A DNA stretch of 5,446 nucleotides from assembly GCA_903885855.1 (NCBI GenBank), contig CAISKG010000475.1, forward strand, positions 1-5,446, written 5' to 3'. The position numbers were made by a program, and so were the translations under genes. This DNA comes from an uncultured Planctomycetaceae bacterium (GTDB lineage Bacteria; Planctomycetota; Planctomycetia; Pirellulales; UBA1268). Below, piece by piece: positions 1 to 5,446 of the stretch (within the stretch, counting starts at the first letter, position 1; each line of letters starts with the position of its first letter). Under the pieces are notes generated by a model, which was not told the origin of the DNA, ran no database searches, and saw only the letters and a program-made list of their open reading frames with translations.

Positions 1-2
1 AG

Positions 3-1532
3 ACGCTCGCCGGCTCGAATGCCGGCTGCATCGCGGCCGAGCCGGTGGCGGGCCTGCCCCACTACCCGCTCGACGGGGAGCAGCGGCGGGCGATCGTCGC
101 CGCGACGCGCTTCCTCGCCGCGCCGGAGGCCCGCGAGGCGCCCCCGCGCGAGCGTGCCATCGGCCGTGCGCTGGCCGCCCTCAACTGCGCCGCCTGCCAC
201 GCGCGCGACGGCCGCGGCGGCGTGCTGCCGGCGGTGGCGGCGGTCGACGACGACGGGGAGCCGATCCTCCGCGACGCCGCGCGCGACGCGCTGTTCACCG
301 GTCCGCTGCCGGAGATGGGGGACGAGGGGCGCCTCCCTCCCACGCTCGACGGCGTCGGCGACAAGCTGCGGCCGGAGTTCCTCGAGGAGGTGCTCGCCGT
401 CGGCGGCGTCGACCGCCGGGCCACGATGCACACCCTCATGCCGCGCTGGCATGGGGACGTCGCCCGGCCGCTCGCGGCCCTCCTCGCCGCCGACCCGCAC
501 ACCGAGGCTCCGCTGCCCGCGCTCGCTGGCCACGGCGCGGCGGCCGTGACCGACGCCGGCCGCGAATTGGCCGGGTCGAAGGGGCTCGGCTGCATCAAGT
601 GCCACGCCTTCGGCGGCGACCGCGGCCAGGGTCTCGGCGCCATCGACATGACGCGCTTCCCCAAGCGCCTGCGCCACGAGTGGTACCTGGCCTACGTCGC
701 CGATCCCCAGGCCTTCCGCCCCGGCACGCGCATGCCGGCGGCGTGGCCGGAGGGGAAGGTGTTCTTCCCCGCGCTCCTGGACGGCGACGCCGCCGGGCAG
801 ATCGAGGCGGTGTGGCGCTACGTGTCGCTCGAGGCGCCGCGGCCGCCCCTGGGCCTGGGCAACGATCCGATCGAGCTGGTGGCCACCGACCGGCCGGTGA
901 TCTACCGCAACTTCATCGAGGGGGCCGGCGCCCGCGCCATCGGCGTCGGCTTTCCCGAGCGTGCCAACATCGCCTGGGACGCCGAGGCCTTCCGGCTGGC
1001 GCTGGCGTGGCGGGGATCGTTCATCGACGCGCGGCGCCACTGGAGCGGCCGCGGCGAGGGCTTCCAGCCGCCGATGGGGGACGGCGTCGTCGCGCCCGAC
1101 GCCGCCGCCTGCGTGGCGGTGCTCCCCTCCCCGGCCGCGCCCTGGCCGCAGCGCCCGCCCCGGTCGCGCGGGGGCCGCTTCGGCGGCTACGCGCTCGACG
1201 AAGCGGGGCGCCCCGCCTTCCGCTGGCGGATCGAGGCGGAGGGGCTCGAGGTGGAGGAATCGGTCGTCGCCGCCGCCGGCCCGGCCCTGCGCCGCACGGT
1301 CACGCTCCGCGCGGTGCCCGAGGGGGCCATGTTCCGCGCCGCGCTCGGCCGGGCGATCGAGGCGGAGGCCGACGGCTGGTGGCGCGTGGACGGCGCGTGG
1401 CGCGTGCGCGTGGGCGGGCCGGGCGCGGGGGAGCCGGTGGTGATCGGGGCCGACGGGGCGCGCGAGCTGCGGGTGCCGCTCGAGGCCGCCGCCGACGGCC
1501 GGGCGACGGTGGAGGAGGAGCTGGCATGGTGA
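3..1532 (+). CDS. Exported multiheme c-type cytochrome, 5'-partial (planctomycete type)
   Basis: This is the 3' part of a c-type cytochrome gene; 509 residues are visible. The frame is open back to the window edge. The GTG at 45 lies inside what looks like the end of an earlier cytochrome region, so the true start is upstream. Two CXXCH heme sites are visible: CAACH (bases 186-200) and CIKCH (591-605). Methionines in LMPRWH (438-440) and TRMPAAW (732-734) are the likely distal heme ligands. After about base 870 comes a non-heme region with VIYRNFIEGAGARAIGVGFP and a RRHWSGRGEGFQ stretch, which I recall as conserved in planctomycete cytochromes of unknown partner. Location is inferred to be periplasmic because heme c is attached there; the signal peptide is not in view. 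It overlaps the downstream propeller gene by 7 bases, suggesting that it accepts electrons from that product. Its exact substrate and the total heme number are unknown. Confidence 0.9.
   Translation, partial: TLAGSNAGCIAAEPVAGLPHYPLDGEQRRAIVAATRFLAAPEAREAPPRERAIGRALAALNCAACHARDGRGGVLPAVAAVDDDGEPILRDAARDALFTGPLPEMGDEGRLPPTLDGVGDKLRPEFLEEVLAVGGVDRRATMHTLMPRWHGDVARPLAALLAADPHTEAPLPALAGHGAAAVTDAGRELAGSKGLGCIKCHAFGGDRGQGLGAIDMTRFPKRLRHEWYLAYVADPQAFRPGTRMPAAWPEGKVFFPALLDGDAAGQIEAVWRYVSLEAPRPPLGLGNDPIELVATDRPVIYRNFIEGAGARAIGVGFPERANIAWDAEAFRLALAWRGSFIDARRHWSGRGEGFQPPMGDGVVAPDAAACVAVLPSPAAPWPQRPPRSRGGRFGGYALDEAGRPAFRWRIEAEGLEVEESVVAAAGPALRRTVTLRAVPEGAMFRAALGRAIEAEADGWWRVDGAWRVRVGGPGAGEPVVIGADGARELRVPLEAAADGRATVEEELAW
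1511..1518 (+). promoter_or_regulatory. Ribosome binding site for the propeller gene
   Basis: A GGAGGAGG run inside the end of the cytochrome gene lies 7 bases before the ATG at 1526. It fixes that ATG as the start, although the same frame is open far upstream. Its position inside the upstream coding region fits translational coupling. Confidence 0.75.
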
Positions 1533-3028
1533 GGGCGATCGTTGTTCGTCGCATCGTCTCCGCGGGGCTGGCCCTGGCGCTCGTCGCGCTTCCCCCCGCG
1601 CGCGCCGCCGAGCCGCCGGCGCGCCCCACGGAGGCCGACTACTACCGCATCGAGCGGCTCGCGATCCCGCCGCAGGCCTTCCTCGAGGTGGGGGCGCTGG
1701 AATGGCTGCCGGGCGACCGCCTGGCCGTCGCCAGCCGGCGCGGCGAGATCTGGGTCGTCGACGATCCCGCGGGCGCCGAGCCGACCTGGACGCGCTTCGC
1801 GCACGGCCTCCACGAGGTGCTGGGCCTGGCCTGGCGGGATGGCGCGCTCTACGTGACGCAGCGGCCGGAGGTGAGCCGCCTGGAGGACACCGACGGCGAC
1901 GGCGAGGCCGACGTGATGGAGACCGTGGCCGACGGCTGGGGGGTGTCGGGGGATTACCACGAGTACGCCTTCGGCTCGAAGTTCGACGCCGAGGGGAACA
2001 TCTGGGTGGTGCTGTGCCTGACGGGGAGCTTCTCGAGCGAGGTCCCCTTCCGCGGCTGGGCGGTGCGCGTCACCCCCGACGGCCGCACGATCCCCACCAC
2101 CTCCGGCATCCGCTCCCCCGGCGGCATCGGCTTCGGCTGCGACGGCAGCGTGCTCTACACCGACAACCAGGGGCCGTGGAACGGCTCCTGCGCGCTCAAG
2201 GAGCTGCGCCCCGGCGAGTTCGTCGGCCATCCGGGCGGATTCAGGTGGTACGACCTCGCGCCGGAGATGGGCCCGAAGCCCGAGGAGCCCAGGAGCGGCA
2301 GCCGGTGGGCCGAGGAGGCGAAGCGCATCCCGCAGTACCGCCCGGCGGCGGTCGTCTTCCCCTACGACCTGATGGGCAAGAGCGCGGCGGGCGTGGTGTG
2401 CGACGCCACGGAGGGGGCCTTCGGCCCGTTCGCCGGGCAGGTGTTCGTCACCGACCAATCGCATTCCTTCTTGATGCGCTGCGCGCTCGAGCGCGTCGAC
2501 GGGATCCTCCAGGGGGCCTGCTTCCCCTTCCGCGAGGGCTTCGGGAGCGGGTCGCTGGCGGTGCAGTTCGCCCCCGACGGCGCTTTGTTCGTCGGCGGCA
2601 CCAACCGCGGCTGGGGGTCGCGCGGCGGCGGCGACTACGCGCTCGAGCGGCTGGTGTGGACCGGCAGGGTGCCGTTCGAGATCCGCGCCATGAAGGCCCT
2701 CCCGGACGGCTTCGAGCTCGAGTTCACGGCGCCGGTGGACCGGGCCGCCGCCGCCGACCCGGCGAGCTACCGGGCGCGCGGCTTCGGCTACATCTTCCAG
2801 TCGGCCTACGGCAGCCCGGTGGTGGACGAGGAGCCCTGCACGATCGTGTCGGCCACGCCGGACGCCGACGGCACGCGTGTGAGGCTCGTGATGGAGAACC
2901 TCCGCGAGGGGGTGATCCACGAGATCGCCTGCCCGGGGGTGAGGAGCGCCGCGACCGCGTCGCCCGGCGCCGGGCTGCCGCTGCTCCACGACACCGGCTG
3001 GTACACGCTCAACCGCCGGCCGCAGTGA
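1526..3028 (+). CDS. Exported sugar-dehydrogenase-like beta-propeller protein
   Basis: The product is 500 residues. The start is ATG 1526, which has a strong Shine-Dalgarno sequence and opens a clear signal peptide: basic MVRAIVVRR, hydrophobic residues 10-22, cleavage near ARA-AEPP at 27-28. Residues about 30-395 show repeated propeller-blade patterns such as GALEWLPGDRLAVASRRGEI, EYAFGSKFDAEGNIWVV, SGIRSPGGIGFGCDGSVLYT and VQFAPDGALFVGG, resembling soluble PQQ-dependent glucose/sorbosone dehydrogenases. His145 in GDYHEYAFG may match the catalytic histidine of that family (inference). DTDGDGEAD at 121-129 looks like a calcium loop. The C-terminal part (about 395-500), with FELEFTAPVD and YGSPVVDEEPC and ending in DTGWYTLN, is a beta-rich domain seen on planctomycete relatives. 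It probably acts in the periplasm and donates electrons to the overlapping cytochrome. PQQ use and substrate are unproven; it could also be a non-catalytic binding propeller. Confidence 0.9.
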   Translation: MVRAIVVRRIVSAGLALALVALPPARAAEPPARPTEADYYRIERLAIPPQAFLEVGALEWLPGDRLAVASRRGEIWVVDDPAGAEPTWTRFAHGLHEVLGLAWRDGALYVTQRPEVSRLEDTDGDGEADVMETVADGWGVSGDYHEYAFGSKFDAEGNIWVVLCLTGSFSSEVPFRGWAVRVTPDGRTIPTTSGIRSPGGIGFGCDGSVLYTDNQGPWNGSCALKELRPGEFVGHPGGFRWYDLAPEMGPKPEEPRSGSRWAEEAKRIPQYRPAAVVFPYDLMGKSAAGVVCDATEGAFGPFAGQVFVTDQSHSFLMRCALERVDGILQGACFPFREGFGSGSLAVQFAPDGALFVGGTNRGWGSRGGGDYALERLVWTGRVPFEIRAMKALPDGFELEFTAPVDRAAAADPASYRARGFGYIFQSAYGSPVVDEEPCTIVSATPDADGTRVRLVMENLREGVIHEIACPGVRSAATASPGAGLPLLHDTGWYTLNRRPQ

Positions 3029-3148
3029 GCCGCGCCGTCGGCCGCCCCCCCCCAGGCGATCGGCGCCGCCGGTCCGGCACGGGGCTGAAAACCGGGCGTG
3101 GGGCCGGGGCCGCGTCGATTCCGGCGTGGGCCGCGGACGGGGGGCGCT

Positions 3149-3154
3149 TACAAT
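3149..3154 (+). promoter_or_regulatory. Probable -10 promoter element (TACAAT)
   Basis: TACAAT differs from the sigma-70 -10 consensus TATAAT at one base and stands out as an AT-rich island in very GC-rich sequence. Transcription would begin near 3160, giving a leader of roughly 37 bases before the ATG at 3198. No good TTGACA-like -35 box lies 16-18 bases upstream, so the call rests on the -10 box, its isolation and its placement. Confidence 0.5.
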
Positions 3155-3185
3155 GCCCGGTTCTGGCCGTCCCCGACCCCGCCCC

Positions 3186-3189
3186 GGAG
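3186..3189 (+). promoter_or_regulatory. Ribosome binding site deciding the ATG 3198 start
   Basis: GGAG lies 8 bases before ATG 3198. The in-frame GTG at 3126 and ATG at 3153 have no comparable site; the first precedes and the second overlaps the likely -10 box, so both are rejected as starts. Confidence 0.65.
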
Positions 3190-3197
3190 CCGCCCGC

Positions 3198-5225
3198 ATG
3201 GTCCGCCCTTCCGCCGAGCGCCCGTGGTGGCCCCGTCCGCTGCTCCTGGCCCTCGTGCTCGCCGCCGCCGGCGCTTCGCCGCCTGCCAGCCGCGCCGGCG
3301 ATGGAGAAGCTCGGGAGGCCGACGTCGCCGCGGCGGTCTTTCCCCTGGCGGCGCTCGACGGCAGCGCGATCGACTTCGACGCGCAGGCCCCCTGCCACGT
3401 GATCGCCTTCCTCGGGGTCGGCTGCCCGGTGGCGCGGCAGTACGGCGCGCGGCTCGAGGAGATCGCCCGCGATCACGCCGGCCGCGGGGTGCGCGTGATC
3501 GGCGTCGACGCCAACCGCCAGGACTCGTCCGCGGAGTTCGCCGCCGCGGCGCGGGAGATGGGGATCACCTTCCCGCTGGCGATGGATCCCGGCCAGGCGA
3601 CGGCGCGGGCGCTGGGCGCCGTGCGGACCGGCGGCGTGGTCGTCCTCGACCGCCTCGGCCGGATCGCCTACGCGGGACGGGTCGACGACCAGTTCGCCCC
3701 CGGCGTCGCCAAGCCCGAGGCCGGCAGCCGCGAACTGCTCGCCGCCCTCGACGACATCCTCGCCGGCCGCCCCGTCGCCCTGCCGCGCACCGAGGCGGTC
3801 GGCTGCCTGATCACCTTCGACCGCGCGGCGACCGCCGACGCGGCCTCCGCGCCCACCTTCGCCGGCGACGTCCTCCCCATGCTCCAGGCGCACTGCATGG
3901 AGTGCCACCGCTCCGGCGAGATCGGCCCCTTCGACGTCTCCACGCTCGACGAGGTGAGCGGCTGGGCGGCGATGATGCTCGAGACGATGGAGCAGGGGAG
4001 GATGCCGCCGTGGCACGCCAGCGCGGAGCATGGCGCGTTCAAGAACGAGCGCCACCTGCCCGCCGGGGCGATCGACCTCTTCCGCCGCTGGATCGACGCC
4101 GGGATGCCGGCCGGAGACGCGGCGGCGGCGCCCGCGGCCCCCGCCTTCGTCGACGGCTGGCGGCTTCCCGCGGCCCCCGACATCGTCGCCCCGCTGGGCA
4201 AGCGCCCCTACCGCGTGCCCGCGTCGGGAACGGTCGACTACCAGTATTTCGTCGCCGATCCGCACGTCGAGGAGGAGACCTGGGTGCGCGCGGCGCAGGT
4301 GATCCCGGGGGCGCCGTCGGTCGTCCACCACGCCATCGTCTTCGCCCGGCCGGAGAATCTCGGCGACTTCCGCGGCCTCGGGCTCGTGAGCGCGTACGTC
4401 CCCGGGCAGCGGGCCACCACGCTCCCGCCGGGCCACGCGCGCCGCATCCCGGCCCGGTCGAAGTTCGTCTTCCAGATGCACTACACCCCCGACGGCCGGG
4501 AGCGCGACGACCTGACGACGATCGGGCTGGTGACGATCCCGCGCGAGGAGGTGACGCACGAGGTGATGACGCTGGCCGCGCTCGACCAGGACTTCGAGAT
4601 CCCCCCCCACGCCGCGGCCCACCCGGTGCGGGCGGAGCTGTCGCGCTGGCCGGCGGGGAGCAGCCTGCTGGCGGTCTCGCCCCACATGCACGTCCGCGGC
4701 CGGGCCTTCGAGATCCGGGCCCGCCGCGCCGGCGGCACCGAGACGCTCCTCTCCGTGCCGCGCTACGACTTCAACTGGCAGCACACCTACGAATTCACCG
4801 AGCCGGTGCCGCTGGACGGGATCGAGGCGATCGAGATCGAGGCGGTGTTCGACAATTCCTCCGGCAATCCGGTCAACCCCGCACCCGAGGAGACGGTGAT
4901 GTGGGGCGACCAGACGTGGGAGGAGATGGCGCTGGCCTTCGTGGAGATCGCGAGCCCCCTGGCCCCGGCCGCCGCCGCCGCCACGACGACCGTCGCCGAC
5001 GGCGCCCGGCCGCCGAGCCCGGGCGACGAGCCGGGCCGCGAGGCGCTCGAGCGGGCGGACGATTTCCTGCGGCGCTTCGACGCCGACGGCGACGGCGCCG
5101 TGGTGCGCACGGAGGCGTCGCGGATCGTGCGCGACTATTCCTTCGGGATCCTCGACGAGGACGGCGACGGGCGCGTGACGCGCGACGAGGCGGCGCGGAA
5201 GATGCGGAGCCGCCGTGGCCGCTAG
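3198..5225 (+). CDS. Redoxin / cytochrome c / PHM-like copper monooxygenase / EF-hand fusion protein
   Basis: The product is 675 residues and exported: signal peptide 1-33 has hydrophobic 15-26 and likely cleavage at SRA-GD. Domain 1 (about 43-200) is thioredoxin-like redoxin. GVGCPVARQYG places Cys76 where TlpA-like proteins have CXXC, but Ala79 replaces the second Cys, and TGG at 144-146 replaces the usual TP cis-proline motif. Domain 2 (about 221-305) is a one-heme cytochrome c: CMECH at 233-237, MPPWHA with possible axial Met269. Domain 3 (about 337-585) resembles peptidylglycine alpha-hydroxylating monooxygenase. His377-His378 and His428 match the first copper site; His496, His498 and Met577 (WEEM) match the second. 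A Pro/Ala-rich linker (586-613) leads to two EF-hand loops, 628-639 (DADGDG...E) and 653-664 (DEDGDG...E). Domain 3 has no cysteine, unlike the disulfide-rich animal enzyme. It likely hydroxylates an unknown small molecule or peptide outside the cytoplasm, with the heme as possible electron donor (inference). Its stop overlaps the next gene by 11 bases. Confidence 0.93.
   Translation: MVRPSAERPWWPRPLLLALVLAAAGASPPASRAGDGEAREADVAAAVFPLAALDGSAIDFDAQAPCHVIAFLGVGCPVARQYGARLEEIARDHAGRGVRVIGVDANRQDSSAEFAAAAREMGITFPLAMDPGQATARALGAVRTGGVVVLDRLGRIAYAGRVDDQFAPGVAKPEAGSRELLAALDDILAGRPVALPRTEAVGCLITFDRAATADAASAPTFAGDVLPMLQAHCMECHRSGEIGPFDVSTLDEVSGWAAMMLETMEQGRMPPWHASAEHGAFKNERHLPAGAIDLFRRWIDAGMPAGDAAAAPAAPAFVDGWRLPAAPDIVAPLGKRPYRVPASGTVDYQYFVADPHVEEETWVRAAQVIPGAPSVVHHAIVFARPENLGDFRGLGLVSAYVPGQRATTLPPGHARRIPARSKFVFQMHYTPDGRERDDLTTIGLVTIPREEVTHEVMTLAALDQDFEIPPHAAAHPVRAELSRWPAGSSLLAVSPHMHVRGRAFEIRARRAGGTETLLSVPRYDFNWQHTYEFTEPVPLDGIEAIEIEAVFDNSSGNPVNPAPEETVMWGDQTWEEMALAFVEIASPLAPAAAAATTTVADGARPPSPGDEPGREALERADDFLRRFDADGDGAVVRTEASRIVRDYSFGILDEDGDGRVTRDEAARKMRSRRGR
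5206..5209 (+). promoter_or_regulatory. Ribosome binding site for the downstream membrane protein
   Basis: GGAG lies 5 bases before the GTG at 5215, inside the last codons of the fusion gene. The nine bases GGAGCCGCC also occur at the ribosome binding site of the upstream gene (3186-3194). This supports the GTG start and coupled translation. Confidence 0.5.
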
Positions 5226-5446
5226 CCCTCCCCACGCCGCAGCGGGTGGGGAGCCGCGTCTCACCCCCTTCGCCCGGGCCTTCGCCGGCGTCGCCAGGCG
5301 CCCCTGGTGGTGCGTGGCGGTGGTCGTGGCGCTGTCGGCGCTGGCCCTGTCGGGCTACCGCGACCCGGGCTGGGCCGAGGGCTACTGGGAGGGCACCTGG
5401 TGGCGCGGCGGCGGCGACGAAGCGCAGGTCGCAGGCGAGCCGGGGC
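5215..5446 (+). CDS. Membrane protein N-terminus, 3'-partial; possibly an RND/MMPL-type transporter
   Basis: An open frame runs from GTG 5215 to the window edge, giving 77 complete codons. It starts 11 bases before the end of the fusion gene. The N-terminus is short and polar (MAASPPHAAAGGEPRLTPFA), followed by the basic ARRPWW and one hydrophobic segment, CVAVVVALSALALSGY (residues about 33-48). A Trp/Gly-rich stretch with YWEGTWW then follows, probably on the periplasmic side. The pattern of a basic patch with RRPWW leading into a first transmembrane helix is common at the start of RND/MMPL transporters, but no diagnostic transporter motif lies within the window. It could equally be another single-pass membrane protein. 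No in-frame ATG exists in the visible part, so GTG is the best supported start. Confidence 0.65.
   Translation, partial: MAASPPHAAAGGEPRLTPFARAFAGVARRPWWCVAVVVALSALALSGYRDPGWAEGYWEGTWWRGGGDEAQVAGEPG

Larger units (their letters stand above)
3029..3197 (+). other. Intergenic region between two transcription units
   Basis: This 169-base gap is the only substantial noncoding stretch. It contains a run of nine C (3045-3053), a small perfect palindrome CGGCGCCG (3061-3068), an isolated A tract (3088-3091), a TACAAT box (3149-3154) and a Shine-Dalgarno sequence (3186-3189). I see no stem followed by a T run, so there is no evident intrinsic terminator for the upstream pair of genes. Confidence 0.6.

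Noticed and set aside
599..1525. Upstream extension of the propeller reading frame into the cytochrome gene
   Set aside because: The extra 309 residues are Arg/Gly/Ala-rich shadow sequence over a clear cytochrome. The signal peptide and Shine-Dalgarno sequence place the start at 1526.
3045..3053. Run of nine C
   Set aside because: It lies in noncoding DNA and needs no functional explanation; it could at most be a sequencing-length uncertainty. A similar run of eight C at 4601-4608 is inside the fusion gene and keeps the frame.
3076..3091. Possible sigma-54 promoter (GGCACG followed by four bases and TGAA)
   Set aside because: The -24 half matches well, but the -12 half lacks the essential GC of TTGC, so it is probably chance in GC-rich sequence.
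3029..3120. Possible rho-independent terminator after the propeller gene
   Set aside because: Short GC palindromes are present, such as CGGCGCCG at 3061-3068, but no stable stem with a following T run is seen.
1187..3199. Minus-strand open frame of about 670 codons opposite the propeller gene
   Set aside because: It has the same low-complexity composition and no signal peptide, domain or ribosome binding site; it is a shadow of the plus-strand gene.
3009..5264. Minus-strand open frame of about 751 codons opposite the fusion gene
   Set aside because: It is antisense to a gene with clear domains and catalytic residues. Its translation is low-complexity (Arg/Gly/Ala/His-rich) with no recognisable domain. 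In such GC-rich DNA stop codons are rare, so long shadow frames are expected.

Overview
The window is very GC-rich, with strong G/C preference at third codon positions, and all four genes lie on the plus strand. The gene content points to a member of the Planctomycetota or a close relative: large exported c-type cytochromes, a sugar-dehydrogenase-like beta-propeller protein, and a redoxin/cytochrome c/copper-monooxygenase fusion. This assignment rests on recognising the protein families; no phylogenetic marker is present.

Layout. (1) Positions 3-1532 hold the 3' part of a di-heme (as far as visible) c-type cytochrome; its start lies upstream of the window. (2) Positions 1526-3028 hold an exported beta-propeller protein resembling PQQ-dependent sugar dehydrogenases. 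It overlaps the cytochrome gene by 7 bases and has a strong Shine-Dalgarno sequence inside it, so the two are probably co-translated. (3) Positions 3029-3197 are an intergenic gap with a likely promoter (TACAAT at 3149-3154) and no clear intrinsic terminator. (4) Positions 3198-5225 hold a 675-residue exported multidomain protein: signal peptide, degenerate thioredoxin-like redoxin domain, one-heme cytochrome c domain, a domain like peptidylglycine alpha-hydroxylating monooxygenase (PHM) with all six expected copper ligands, and a C-terminal pair of EF-hands. (5) From 5215 to the window end is the start of a membrane protein, overlapping the previous gene by 11 bases and cut by the window edge.

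How the genes may work together: the first three products are probably exported redox proteins. The propeller protein could oxidise an unknown, possibly sugar-like, substrate and pass electrons to its cytochrome partner. The fusion protein carries heme and two predicted copper sites in one chain, so its cytochrome domain may feed electrons to the copper centres; that is inference. These families are known in this phylum. The most notable item is the complete four-module architecture of the 3198-5225 gene, combined with loss of the usual redoxin active-site residues. No RNA genes, insertion sequences, CRISPR arrays or clear repeats were found.
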